NCBI RefSeq assembly: GCF_904846035.1
Contig: NZ_CAJGYT010000001.1
Span: 2,542,001 to 2,606,000 of the forward strand
DNA length: 64,000 nucleotides
Direction of reading: 5' to 3'
Source of the DNA: Psychrobacter aestuarii
GTDB lineage: Bacteria > Pseudomonadota > Gammaproteobacteria > Pseudomonadales > Moraxellaceae
In this document: piece by piece, positions 9,671 through 18,492 of the stretch
Layout: each line of letters starts with the position of its first letter
Position numbering within the stretch: position 1 is the first letter of the stretch
The notes under the pieces: generated by a model
Databases searched by the model: none
What the model was told of the DNA's origin: nothing
What the model saw: only the letters and a program-made list of their open reading frames with translations
Program-made: the position numbers and the translations under genes

Positions 9671-10495
9671 ATGTCCACGGCATATACAGAAAGCAAAACC
9701 CATATCGTCATTCCCGCACGCTATCAAAGCACCCGCTTACCGGGTAAGCCTTTATTGAACATTCATGGCAAGCCAATGATACTGTGGGTTGCAGAAAAGG
9801 CGCGCGCGGCTGATTTCGCCGATGATATGTGTATTGCTACCGATGATGCGCGTATCGCTACCGTGTGCCGTGACGCAGGGTTTGAGGTCGTCATGACTGA
9901 TGCCAGTCACGCCTCAGGCACTGACCGTCTGGCAGAAGTGGCAAAAATAAAAGGCTGGGGCGCAGATGATATTGTGATTAACATGCAAGGCGATGAGCCC
10001 CTTGTACCACCAAGCTTACTCGCGCAGGTCAAAGACTTGCTGGTTAGTGATGAAGGCAGCGTGATGGCGACTTTATACGAGCCGATTGATGATTATCAAA
10101 GCTTTTTGCGCCCCTCAGTGGTCAAAGTCGTGGCACGTGATGCAGGCACCTATCAGCGCGCATTATATTTTAGCCGAGCGCCCATTCCTTGTGAGCGTGA
10201 TGTAGTGCTGGCAGAGGCGCCGACCGACAATCATGTGCCAAAGCTCGCTTTTCGTCATTTGGGGCTGTATGCGTATCGAGTGTCGCTATTGCAAGCATTC
10301 GTTCAATGGCCGCAAAGCCCGCTTGAGCAGTTAGAGAGCCTCGAGCAGCTGCGCGTCCTCGAAAATGGCGAACATATTGCTATTACCCAAGCGTGTGAGC
10401 AGTTGCCTGCGGGCGTCGATACCCCTGAGGACTTGGCGCGTATGAATGCCATGAGTCTCGATGCGCTACAATCATTGCATGTATTAAAACCATAA
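9671..10495 (+). CDS. kdsB: 3-deoxy-manno-octulosonate cytidylyltransferase KdsB
   Basis: KdsB activates Kdo as CMP-Kdo for the lipopolysaccharide inner core. The nucleotidyltransferase motifs are IPARYQSTRLPGKPL near the N-terminus, CIATDDARI, and NMQGDEPLVPP. The C-terminal YRVSLLQAFVQWPQSPLEQ is also typical. AAGGAG at 9659-9664 places the start at ATG 9671 (274 residues); the frame is open further upstream but that part overlaps lpxK out of frame and has no family similarity. Confidence 0.93.
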   Translation: MSTAYTESKTHIVIPARYQSTRLPGKPLLNIHGKPMILWVAEKARAADFADDMCIATDDARIATVCRDAGFEVVMTDASHASGTDRLAEVAKIKGWGADDIVINMQGDEPLVPPSLLAQVKDLLVSDEGSVMATLYEPIDDYQSFLRPSVVKVVARDAGTYQRALYFSRAPIPCERDVVLAEAPTDNHVPKLAFRHLGLYAYRVSLLQAFVQWPQSPLEQLESLEQLRVLENGEHIAITQACEQLPAGVDTPEDLARMNAMSLDALQSLHVLKP

Positions 10496-10541
10496 GGCAG
10501 TACAACGCTATGCATCACCACCCAAACCAAGTAAGCAAACG

Positions 10542-11651
10542 ATGACTGCCCCTATCAATAGCGATGCGGTTTATTTTGCGCCCTTACTGCCATGGCAAAC
10601 GGCGCTGTGGGCACAGCTGACCTCGCGGGTACTGACGCCGCCTCACCAACTGCCGCATGCCTTATTGGCGGCAGGGACGTCAGGATTGGGTAAGCGCGCG
10701 TTCGTTTGGCGTTTGGTGGCATGGTTGCTGTGCCGTGAGCGTGAGACGCATCTGCGCGGGGCGTGCGGTGTCTGCGAAAGTTGCCAATGGCTAAAGTCAG
10801 GCACGCATCCCAGCCTTGCCGTCTTGCCGCAGCAGCAAATGCCGATTGCCATCGACAGCCAAGACACCGCACTAAAAACCCGCGACAAAAAAAGCAAAAG
10901 CAGTAAAGCGAGTACAGAAACGCTGCAGCGCATTAAAGTCGATGACATCCGTGAGCTGCAGCCGTTTATCTATCAAGGCGGGCAGGGGCTGCGTATTTGC
11001 GTATTAGAGCATGCCGAGACCATGACCGTCGCTGCCAGCAATGCGCTATTAAAGACGCTTGAAGAGCCGCAATCGCAAGTGCACGTTATTTTAATCAGTG
11101 ACCATCCAGCGCAGATACTGCCGACCATCAAAAGCCGTGTCCAGCAGCTGCCGTTGTACCGCATCGAGACGCGCCTTGCGCTTGACTATGTGACCACAGC
11201 GCTTGGTGGGGTGGTCAACCACGAGCGGGTAAGCAGCGATGAGATTGCGCAGCTGTTGACGCTGGCAGAGGGCGCGCCTATGGCGGCTATTGGGCTTGCC
11301 CAGTCAGACTGGTATGGCAAGCGGGCGCTGTGGCTGACCACATGGCAAGCGCTGCGCGCGCACAAGCGTAGCAGCACCGCCGCCAGTGACTATTGGCAAT
11401 CCCAGCTGGATATTGATGCGTTTATTGCGCTCTCAGAGCTGATGCTGACCGACATTCAGCGCTTGGTGCTGGGGCTGAACATGCGCCAGACCGACCTTGA
11501 CATGAGTGCGATAAAGGACTCAATGTTGCCCGATACGCTGAGCATTGCCGACTTTGCCCAAAAGATGCAGCAGATAAAAGCCGCTCGGTTACAAAATGTG
11601 CAAGACAAATTTGCCTATGATTCGCTGATGCAGGCGCTATCTGTGCTATAA
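10542..11651 (+). CDS. holB: DNA polymerase III subunit delta' (HolB)
   Basis: Delta' is part of the clamp loader. The 369-residue protein shows the degenerate P-loop GTSGLGKRAF, a four-cysteine zinc module (CRERE...CGVCESC, about residues 63-83), the sensor-like stretch ASNALLKTLEEP, and the HVILISDHPAQILPTIKSR segment. A Ser/Lys-rich insertion of about 20 residues (around KDKKSKSSK) separates the zinc module from IKVDDIRELQ. pilZ follows, an arrangement also known in Pseudomonas. Confidence 0.9.
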   Translation: MTAPINSDAVYFAPLLPWQTALWAQLTSRVLTPPHQLPHALLAAGTSGLGKRAFVWRLVAWLLCRERETHLRGACGVCESCQWLKSGTHPSLAVLPQQQMPIAIDSQDTALKTRDKKSKSSKASTETLQRIKVDDIRELQPFIYQGGQGLRICVLEHAETMTVAASNALLKTLEEPQSQVHVILISDHPAQILPTIKSRVQQLPLYRIETRLALDYVTTALGGVVNHERVSSDEIAQLLTLAEGAPMAAIGLAQSDWYGKRALWLTTWQALRAHKRSSTAASDYWQSQLDIDAFIALSELMLTDIQRLVLGLNMRQTDLDMSAIKDSMLPDTLSIADFAQKMQQIKAARLQNVQDKFAYDSLMQALSVL

Positions 11652-11714
11652 CTACAGCATAAAGACGGCACAAAGCGTGTAGGGCTTTTATGGATTTGAT
11701 ATAAGGAGTGTATT

Positions 11715-12062
11715 ATGGCCATGCCAGGACGTGGGGGCATCTTAACTTGTCATATCGCAGATATGGCGACGTTGTACGCCAGCTATCTGTCGTTCGTGAC
11801 CAATGGCGCTTTGTTTATTCCCACAGAGCGTAAGCAAAGCTTGGGCGATGAAGTGTTCGTCGCGGTCACGTTACCAAATTCTAGCGAGCGTTTGCCTATG
11901 AATGGCAAGGTGGTATGGATTAATGAGCGCGCCCAAAGCCATCGTCCCGCAGGGTTTGCCATACAGATTGGCAACGATGTGGCAGGTCAAAAAATCAAAA
12001 ATGAGATTGAGCGTCTGTTGGCAGGAAAAATCGACAGCCAGCAACCAACTTATACGATGTAG
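11715..12062 (+). CDS. pilZ: PilZ-domain protein, type IV pilus PilZ type
   Basis: The 115-residue protein consists of a single PilZ domain (about residues 8-105, with GRGGILTCHIADM, LGDEVFVAVTLP and GKVVWIN). It lacks the RxxxR plus D/NxSxxG pattern needed to bind cyclic di-GMP. That matches the founding type IV pilus protein PilZ, which works by contacting other pilus assembly proteins. The position right after holB agrees. The ribosome binding site AAGGAG is 8-9 bases before the ATG. A strong bidirectional terminator follows. Confidence 0.85.
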   Translation: MAMPGRGGILTCHIADMATLYASYLSFVTNGALFIPTERKQSLGDEVFVAVTLPNSSERLPMNGKVVWINERAQSHRPAGFAIQIGNDVAGQKIKNEIERLLAGKIDSQQPTYTM

Positions 12063-12132
12063 ATGAGTAATAAAGTAGCTGAGCCACAAAATAGAATGGA
12101 TGCGGCTTAAAGGTATACTGACATAGCTGTAT

Positions 12133-12173
12133 AAAAAAGCGCCCAAACGTGATGGTTTTGGGCGCTTTTTTTA
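12133..12173. terminator. bidirectional terminator between pilZ and ppk2
   Basis: The stem AGCGCCCAAA with TTTTGGGCGCT is flanked by an A-run on the left and a T-run on the right, so it can end transcription from both convergent genes. Confidence 0.85.
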
Positions 12174-12232
12174 TGATAACAGCGATTATGATAACCGTAC
12201 CTAGTACAGCGCAGGCTTATAGTCATAGGCGG

Positions 12233-13246
12233 TTAGTAGCGCGGCGGCACGTACATATCATCAGGGATAGGCTCGCGGTAGTACTCATCGTCGCGTTTAC
12301 GCTCAGGCAGCTCGACCTCGTCACGCGGCACTTCTTTGTATGGGATTTGCTCAAGCAAATGCGCAATACAGTTCAGACGCGCGCGTTTTTTGCTGTTGCC
12401 CTCGACCACCCACCATGGCGCTTCAGGAATGTGCGTGCGCTCAAACATGGTCTCTTTTGCTTTGGTGTAATCTTCCCAGCGCCGCCGCGATTGCAAATCC
12501 ATGGGCGAGAGCTTCCACTGTTTTAGCGGGTCGTGAATACGGCTCAAAAAGCGCGCGTGCTGCTCATCATCGGTGATAGAAAACCAGTATTTTACCAAGC
12601 GAATGCCCGAGCGCACCAGCATACGCTCAAACGCAGGTACCGATTGAAAAAATTCCTCATATTGCGCGTCAGTACAAAAGCCCATCACGCGCTCAACGCC
12701 TGCGCGGTTGTACCAGCTTCTATCAAACAGCACAATCTCGCCAGCGGCAGGCAAGTGCGCCACGTAACGCTGAAAATACCACTGCGTCTGCTCACGCTCG
12801 GTTGGTGCAGGCAGGGCAGCCACACGGCATACGCGAGGGTTTAGACGCTGGGTGATACGCTTAATCGCGCCGCCTTTCCCGGCAGAGTCTCGACCCTCAA
12901 AAATCACCACGATGCGCTCACCATTTGCCATCACCCAATCTTGCAGCTTTATCAGCTCGCGTTGTAGGCGTACCAGCTCCTGAAAATAGGTGCGGCGGTC
13001 GAGCTTTTCTTTGGCGCTCATCTCTCGACCATCAAAGCGAAAATCACGCAGATAATCATCAATCTCGTTTTCTAGCTCTTCATCGTGCGTGTCTATTAGG
13101 TCTTGATGCATTTTGCGGCGCAGCTCGTCGTCATAGACCTCTTTGTCCATACGGATAATAAAATTGTCACGCTCCGCTTGCGTCATCTCCTCGTATTCTT
13201 TGGGCGTCAAGCAATCGGGGTTGATTATTGAAGGAATATTGGCCAT
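12233..13246 (-). CDS. ppk2: polyphosphate kinase 2 (PPK2 family)
   Basis: The 337-residue protein is a PPK2-family kinase that uses polyphosphate to phosphorylate nucleotides (usually GDP or ADP). Walker A is FEGRDSAGKGGAIKR (about residue 117-131) and Walker B is LFDRSWYNRAGVE. The lid region contains Arg-rich QRYVAHLP and the conserved RRRWEDYTKAK. A long charged N-terminal region (residues 1-75) precedes the core, as in the single-domain class I enzymes. An AGGA ribosome binding site stands before ATG 13246. It converges with pilZ and lies downstream of the thiolase gene behind a separate terminator. Confidence 0.88.
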   Translation of the reverse strand: MANIPSIINPDCLTPKEYEEMTQAERDNFIIRMDKEVYDDELRRKMHQDLIDTHDEELENEIDDYLRDFRFDGREMSAKEKLDRRTYFQELVRLQRELIKLQDWVMANGERIVVIFEGRDSAGKGGAIKRITQRLNPRVCRVAALPAPTEREQTQWYFQRYVAHLPAAGEIVLFDRSWYNRAGVERVMGFCTDAQYEEFFQSVPAFERMLVRSGIRLVKYWFSITDDEQHARFLSRIHDPLKQWKLSPMDLQSRRRWEDYTKAKETMFERTHIPEAPWWVVEGNSKKRARLNCIAHLLEQIPYKEVPRDEVELPERKRDDEYYREPIPDDMYVPPRY

Positions 13247-13372
13247 GAATGTGTCCTACTGATGTTCTATTAATTTACTATTGTTTTTTCTTACTGTAGC
13301 ACAGTTGCATGTGATTTCTATGACAGTAAGCGCAGGATACGTATACTTTTTGCCGATCATAGAGCGCGAACA

Positions 13373-13408
13373 ACAAAAATGCCCCTCAATCAAATCAAGG
13401 GGCATTAT
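13373..13408 (-). terminator. terminator of the thiolase gene
   Basis: The inverted repeat ATGCCCCT / AGGGGCAT (13379-13386 and 13398-13405) has an 11-base loop and is followed on the minus strand by five T. It lies about 60 bases after the thiolase stop. Confidence 0.7.
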
Positions 13409-13467
13409 TAAGTGAAGCGCTCATTTATTTGTAGGTAATAAAGGCATGACGCCCCATCATACAAGCG

Positions 13468-15099
13468 TTATTTTTCTAAAATACAAGTCACGCCTTGACC
13501 ACCTGCCGCGCAGATAGAAATCAGGGCACGACCTGAGCCTTTTTGGTCCAACAGCTTGGCTGCCGTGGCCAAAATGCGTCCGCCAGTGGCAGCAAACGGA
13601 TGCCCTGCGGCAAGCGATGAGCCATTCACGTTCAGCTTGCTGCGGTCAATCGTACCAAGCGGCGCATCAAGTCCTAAGCGCTCTTTACAAAAGGTCTCAT
13701 CTTCCCATGCGGTAAGGGTCGACAGCACTTGTGAGGCAAAGGCTTCGTGAATCTCATAAAAATCAAAATCTTGCAAGCTCAGACCAGCGCGCTCTAGCAT
13801 ACGTGGCACGGCATAAGTCGGCGCCATCAATAGCCCTTCTTTTTCACCATTTTTACCGATAAAGTCAACTGCGGCGGTCTCTTGATGCACCAAGTAGGCA
13901 AGTGGTTTTAGCCCATGAGCGTCCGCCCAATCATCAGAGGCGAGCAGCACACAAGACGCACCATCGGTCAATGGGGTTGAGTTGGCAGCGGTCATGGTAG
14001 GGTTGGCACCTTTTTTACCAAAGGTGGGTTTTAGCGTGCCCATTTTTTCAAGCGTGGTGTCAGGGCGTAGGTTGTTATCACGGGTCAATCCCTTGTATGG
14101 CGTCATGAGGTCATCAAAAAAGCCGTCATCATAAGCGCGTGCCAAGTTTTTGTGGCTATTAAAGGCCAACTCGTCTTGCGCTTCGCGGCTGACGTTCCAC
14201 TCTAAAGTGGTAATCGCCTGATGCTCACCCATTGACAGCCCTGTACGCGGCTCGCCATTTTGCGGGGCATCGATAAGGTCTTTTGGATTAAGACCCATCA
14301 AGGCTTTTAGGCGTTGTTTGTTGGTCTTGGCAGCGCCCAATTTGAGCAAGACTTTACGCAGACCATCACCGATGGCAATCGGCGCATCAGATGTGGTATC
14401 CACGCCGCCTGCGATGGCAGAATCAATCAGTCCCAAAGCGATTTTGTTCGCTGAGGCAAAGGCAGATTGTAGACCTGTGGCACAGGCTTGTGAGACGTCA
14501 TAGGCAGGGGTGCGCGGGTCGAGTGCGGTGTTGAATGCCGCCTCACGCGTTAGGTTCAAATCGCGGCTCAGCTTAAGCACAGCACCTGCCACCACTTCAC
14601 CGAGCAGCTCGTCTTGTAGGTTGTAGCGCTCAATCAGACCATTTAAGGCGGCGCTTAGCATATCGATGTTGCTTGCGTCCATATAAGCGCCGTTTGAGCG
14701 CGCAAAAGGAATGCGGTTACCACCGATGATGGCCACGCGTTTTAGACCGTCGGCTGTTTGTTTTTTGCTGGCGCTGTTTTTGCTGCTTGTAGGTTTCGTC
14801 ACAGGCGCTTTATCCTGCGCAGCGTCTTTAGCGTCTTTAGCGTCTTTAGCGTCTTTAGCGTCTTTAGCGTCTTCGTTTTTGGCAGGTGCTTTTACGGTGT
14901 CTGCTTTGTCGCTTTTATTGTCTTTATCATCAGCCTTATCATTGGCGTCGGTTTTTGGTGCGTCTTTGATGGCTGTGCTTGCCACATCAGCAAGGCTTTT
15001 TGACTCAGTAGCATCAACGTCTGCTGGCGCAGCGGCGTCTTTATTGACGACGGTACTGTCGATAACGGGGCTGTCGGCGTGGGTATTTTTATTGCTCAT
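13468..15099 (-). CDS. acetyl-CoA acyltransferase (thiolase) with a repetitive N-terminal extension
   Basis: The 543-residue protein has a thiolase core beginning about residue 118 (KRVAIIGGNRIPFARSNG). The nucleophilic Cys is in SQACATGLQSA, the His in YEIHEAFA, and the second Cys in CAAGGQGV. The family includes FadA/FadI-like enzymes acting in beta-oxidation or, run backwards, in fatty-acid assembly. The first 115 residues are an Asp/Lys/Ala/Thr-rich, low-complexity tail with six tandem Lys-Asp-Ala units; ordinary thiolases are about 390-430 residues. The start is set by AAGGA at 8 bases before ATG 15099. It is divergent from the FabG-like and MaoC-like genes, so a shared pathway is likely. 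Confidence 0.87.
   Translation of the reverse strand: MSNKNTHADSPVIDSTVVNKDAAAPADVDATESKSLADVASTAIKDAPKTDANDKADDKDNKSDKADTVKAPAKNEDAKDAKDAKDAKDAKDAAQDKAPVTKPTSSKNSASKKQTADGLKRVAIIGGNRIPFARSNGAYMDASNIDMLSAALNGLIERYNLQDELLGEVVAGAVLKLSRDLNLTREAAFNTALDPRTPAYDVSQACATGLQSAFASANKIALGLIDSAIAGGVDTTSDAPIAIGDGLRKVLLKLGAAKTNKQRLKALMGLNPKDLIDAPQNGEPRTGLSMGEHQAITTLEWNVSREAQDELAFNSHKNLARAYDDGFFDDLMTPYKGLTRDNNLRPDTTLEKMGTLKPTFGKKGANPTMTAANSTPLTDGASCVLLASDDWADAHGLKPLAYLVHQETAAVDFIGKNGEKEGLLMAPTYAVPRMLERAGLSLQDFDFYEIHEAFASQVLSTLTAWEDETFCKERLGLDAPLGTIDRSKLNVNGSSLAAGHPFAATGGRILATAAKLLDQKGSGRALISICAAGGQGVTCILEK
14821..14875. repeat. 9-bp tandem repeat inside the thiolase gene
   Basis: About six perfect copies of a 9-base unit (gtctttagc on the plus strand) encode Lys-Asp-Ala repeats in the N-terminal extension. 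Because the unit is a multiple of three, copy-number change would alter tail length but not the frame. Confidence 0.9.
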
Positions 15100-15433
15100 G
15101 TTATTATCCTTATCATGAATATAATAGGTAGACAAACAAAGGAAAAACACTGACGCGTGGTCAGTCTATTGTCCAAGTGGGGTGTCATTATGTTATGGTA
15201 TAAAGGTCATCAACAAGACGATGCCGTATGTCGCCATGGTTTTATTGATGCGTTTTTTATTTACAGGCCATGGTAATTTTCCATTATTGGCAATATAGAG
15301 CAGATGAGTACGGGGCAGCAACTGTTTTTTTATACTGTGCATTACTGTATCAGAATCGCATGGGCATAACGTGCCTGCACAGTTACTGTTTTGTTGCTTT
15401 ACTTAGGTTTATTTTGTAAATAGATGTTCGCTT
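15100..15433. other. divergent intergenic region between thiolase and FabG-like genes
   Basis: This stretch separates two divergent genes and should carry both promoters. It contains no gene that I can support. It is AT-rich with several short T-runs. I could not pick a minus-strand promoter with confidence. Confidence 0.35.
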
Positions 15434-15464
15434 TTGGACTTCACTTGAGCGCCTGTGTAATAAT
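15434..15464 (+). promoter_or_regulatory. candidate promoter of the FabG-like gene
   Basis: TTGGAC at 15434-15439 and TAATAAT at 15458-15464 are spaced by 18 bases, a plausible sigma-70 pair. It would give a leader of about 125 bases before the ATG at 15596. Confidence 0.4.
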
Positions 15465-15595
15465 GAATTTTAGACGCGCTGTTTGTCTTATTGATAAACG
15501 GCGATTACTAATGACGTGCCAAAGGTTTGGTCACGCATTTTTTATCTTTATGCATTTTTATAATTAATATACTTAAAGACAACAGGAGTGTTTTT

Positions 15596-16996
15596 ATGTC
15601 GGACCGTTATGGTGATTTTGTGCAATCTTCAATCGGAAAAAAGGTTGCCAAAAATTTGGGACTACCGATGCCCGTACAACTAGACCGCTTTGAAAGTGGC
15701 GAGCGTATGGTACGCGGCAGTACTTTGGTAGGCTCTGCAAAAGGCGATGACAAGCGCGTCAGCGAATCGATTGCACGTATTGTGTCTGAGCTGCACACCG
15801 AAGTGTTCGTCAACAGCCGCGATGGTATCAAAGACGCCCTCGCAGGTGCCGATATCGCTGCCAAGTCCAATACAGGCGGCGACAAATATTTTAAAGCGGT
15901 CGTTTTTGATGCCAGCAATGTCAAAAACGCTGACGAATTAAAAGAAGTCTATGAGTTTTTCCATTTTGTGGTGCGCTGTATTGAGCGCTCAGGTCGCGTT
16001 ATTATTATCGGTCGCCCACCAGAAGAATTAGAGGACGTGGATGCTGCATTGGCACAGCGCGCGCTTGAAGGCTTTGTCAAATCATTGGGCAAAGAGCTAA
16101 AACGCGGTATCAGCACGCAGCTCTTGTACGTGTCAGAAGGCGCAGAAGCCAATCTGGATTCTAGCTTGCGTTTCTTTACCTCAGCGCGTTCAGCGTATGT
16201 GTCAGGTCAAGTGGTGCGTATCGGTGCTGGCAAGTCGGTCGATGTCGATTGGGCGCAATCACTTGGTGGCAAGACCATGCTGGTGACGGGCGCAAGCCGC
16301 GGTATCGGCGAAGCCATCGCCCGTGTACTGGCTCGTGAAGGCGCACATGTGATTTGCTTAGACGTGCCGCAGCAACAAAGCGCGCTACAGCAAGTGGTCA
16401 GCGAAATCAGTGGTTCACTATTGACCATCGATATCACTGATGACAATGCTGGCGCACAGATTACCGAAGAAGTGCAAAAACGCGGTGGTCTAGACGCTAT
16501 CATTCACAATGCAGGCATCACGCGCGATAAAACCTTGGCGAAGATGGATGAGCAAAAATGGGATTCTGTCATTAATGTCAATTTGAGCAGCATCGTTAAG
16601 CTAAACCGTTACTTGCTTGATAACAATGTCTTAAACGATGACGCGCGTATCGTTTGCGTCTCATCAATCTCAGGCATCGCAGGCAATATGGGTCAGACCA
16701 ACTATGCCACCTCAAAAGCTGGGGTAATCGGACTGGTTGACGCCACGGCCAAAAAGCTAGAAAAAGACGGTAAAGGCATGACCATCAATGCGGTCGCGCC
16801 AGGCTTCATTGAGACGCAAATGACCGATGCCATTCCTTTTGCCATCCGCGAAGCAGGTCGCCGCATGAACTCAATGAGTCAAGCGGGTCTGCCAGTAGAC
16901 GTCGCTGAAACCATCGCGTGGTTGGCATCACCTGCCTCAGGTGGTCTAAACGGCAACACCGTGCGCGTCTGTGGTCAGAGCCTACTGGGCGCATAA
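15596..16996 (+). CDS. high-molecular-weight 3-oxoacyl-ACP/CoA reductase (FabG4 type)
   Basis: The 466-residue protein carries a C-terminal short-chain dehydrogenase domain with TGASRGIGEA (about residue 230), the NAG motif HNAGITRDK, and the catalytic Ser-Tyr-Lys set in SSISG and NYATSKAG (Tyr near 369, Lys near 373). The N-terminal 210 residues are an extra domain with a degenerate Rossmann/flavodoxin-like character, as in mycobacterial FabG4. Such enzymes reduce 3-oxoacyl thioesters, often with NADH and CoA substrates. AGGAG stands 9 bases before ATG 15596, so the upstream 23 in-frame residues are not used. A MaoC-type dehydratase lies downstream and a thiolase is divergent, together giving three successive steps. 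Confidence 0.87.
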   Translation: MSDRYGDFVQSSIGKKVAKNLGLPMPVQLDRFESGERMVRGSTLVGSAKGDDKRVSESIARIVSELHTEVFVNSRDGIKDALAGADIAAKSNTGGDKYFKAVVFDASNVKNADELKEVYEFFHFVVRCIERSGRVIIIGRPPEELEDVDAALAQRALEGFVKSLGKELKRGISTQLLYVSEGAEANLDSSLRFFTSARSAYVSGQVVRIGAGKSVDVDWAQSLGGKTMLVTGASRGIGEAIARVLAREGAHVICLDVPQQQSALQQVVSEISGSLLTIDITDDNAGAQITEEVQKRGGLDAIIHNAGITRDKTLAKMDEQKWDSVINVNLSSIVKLNRYLLDNNVLNDDARIVCVSSISGIAGNMGQTNYATSKAGVIGLVDATAKKLEKDGKGMTINAVAPGFIETQMTDAIPFAIREAGRRMNSMSQAGLPVDVAETIAWLASPASGGLNGNTVRVCGQSLLGA

Positions 16997-17039
16997 TACC
17001 GCACGCGACGCTGACGTATTTGTCTTAGGAAGTATTGAT

Positions 17040-17069
17040 ATAACCATAAGCCAATCCGCTTATGGTTAT
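17040..17069. terminator. perfect hairpin after the FabG-like gene
   Basis: A 12-bp perfect inverted repeat (ATAACCATAAGC at 17040-17051, GCTTATGGTTAT at 17058-17069) with a 6-base loop lies about 45 bases after the stop codon. It has only a short T-run, so it may be a weak terminator or an RNA-stabilising structure that splits expression from the dehydratase gene. Confidence 0.5.
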
Positions 17070-17184
17070 TCTATGTGAATTGATAGACAATATATCCGCG
17101 ATATGGATATATACGCCAGCAAGACCATGATAAACCGCGCTTTTCACATTTTATTACTAAAAAAGTGCGTCAATGGATAAGAAA

Positions 17185-17206
17185 GCTGCCCACGGGTGGC
17201 TTTTTT
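17185..17206 (+). terminator. second hairpin with T-run in the FabG-MaoC gap
   Basis: GCTGCC and GGTGGC pair (with wobble) around a 4-base loop and are followed by six T. The stretch 17070-17184 before it holds no coding frame; a short untranslated RNA ending here is possible but I see no clear promoter. The remaining gap 17207-17467 is AT-rich and should carry the dehydratase promoter. Confidence 0.5.
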
Positions 17207-17467
17207 ATGATAAAAACAAAAGATTCAACATTAAAATATGTTCGTATTGGATGACTAGATGGACATATGTTTTGCAAAATCGCCGTATAAGAGCATCCGC
17301 AAGACACAAAAGACCATTCGCTTTAACACAGTGACATACCATACAATATTAATTTAATCTTAATAGCATAAGACGCGCCACGACCAGCGTTGCTGTCTGT
17401 GCGCATGATACCTATTGCCAAGTAAACCTATTTTGCTCATTTGCCCAGCCTTATTTAGGAATGATTT

Positions 17468-18409
17468 ATGTCAGATAAACACTACGACGCTCTGCCAAAA
17501 GCGCACACCACGTATGCCAATATTGTCAAAAGTTTATTGCCCATTGGTGACAATCCAAAAGTGGGTAAAGACGAGTTGCCAAGTGCCACATACTACGTTG
17601 ACAATCTGCACATAGATCAAGGCAACTTGGACGATTATCGCAAGATTTGCGGCTTTATGGATGACGGCAAAGTGCCTGTCACCTATTTTGCCGTGCTCTC
17701 GCAAGCATTGCAGATGAATATGATGGTCAAAGAGCCTTTTCCCTTTACCATGCTGGGTCTGGTGCATGTTGACAATAGCGTCACCCAGTACCGCAGTGTC
17801 GGTGAGCGTGAGACCATCGATATGGCGGTCAAGTTCGCCAATCTGCGCGACCATGCACAAGGTCAGCAGTTTGATTTTGTGACCACGGTCAGCTCGCACG
17901 GGGAGGTCATCTGGGAAGGCACTTCAACGTATCTTGCGCGCGGCAAAAAACCTGAACGTCCAACGGGCGATAAAAGCAAGCCGCGTACGGTTCACGCCAA
18001 GCCTGCGGTGAATGAAAAAGGCACGCATCAAGTCTTTGAAGTGCCTGAAGATATCGGTCGCCGCTATGCGTTTGTGTCTGGGGATTTTAACCTCATCCAC
18101 CTGCACCCCCTCTCAGCGCGTGCCTTTGGTTTTCCAAAAGCCATTGCTCATGGCATGTGGTCAAAAGCCAAATGCTTGGCGCTTATCGGTGAGCTGCCAG
18201 AAGCCTGCCGCGTGGATGTTTCGTTTAAACTGCCTATCTTCTTACCATCAGAGGTTGAGATGATTGCTGAACCCATTGCACCCGCTGATGACACACACAA
18301 TGTGGCGGAGCAAGTATGCGCAAACTTTGGGCTATATAGCGCCAAAAATGACCGCCCGCATTTGATTGGGCACATTACGCGTATTTTAAAGAACGACGCG
18401 AGCAAATGA
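17468..18409 (+). CDS. MaoC-family (R)-hydroxyacyl dehydratase/hydratase
   Basis: The 313-residue protein is a MaoC-like double hot-dog enzyme. The hydratase-2 motif is in the second half: RYAFVSGDFNLIHLHPLSAR, followed by KAIAHGMWSKA, with the catalytic Asp and His in GDFNLIHLH. The N-terminal half (residues 1-150) is a degenerate hot-dog. It resembles mycobacterial HtdX and related proteins that dehydrate 3-hydroxyacyl thioesters. TTTAGGA precedes ATG 17468. It follows the FabG4-type reductase in the same direction. Confidence 0.82.
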   Translation: MSDKHYDALPKAHTTYANIVKSLLPIGDNPKVGKDELPSATYYVDNLHIDQGNLDDYRKICGFMDDGKVPVTYFAVLSQALQMNMMVKEPFPFTMLGLVHVDNSVTQYRSVGERETIDMAVKFANLRDHAQGQQFDFVTTVSSHGEVIWEGTSTYLARGKKPERPTGDKSKPRTVHAKPAVNEKGTHQVFEVPEDIGRRYAFVSGDFNLIHLHPLSARAFGFPKAIAHGMWSKAKCLALIGELPEACRVDVSFKLPIFLPSEVEMIAEPIAPADDTHNVAEQVCANFGLYSAKNDRPHLIGHITRILKNDASK

Positions 18410-18492
18410 GTGCTGTGCTAAGACAAAACAAAAAAGTGTCATCGCATAATTCAGTAAGATAAGCAAAGTAAGCAAGGATAGGAGCCGTCAAT

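Noticed and set aside
14821-14875. Regular tandem repeat that could suggest CRISPR
   Set aside because: Units are 9 bp, contiguous, without spacers and in a coding frame.
14711-15118. 135-codon plus-strand frame rich in Ser/Leu/Ala
   Set aside because: It is antisense to the low-complexity tail and N-terminal part of the thiolase; its repeats are a by-product of the 9-bp repeat and it has no ribosome binding site.
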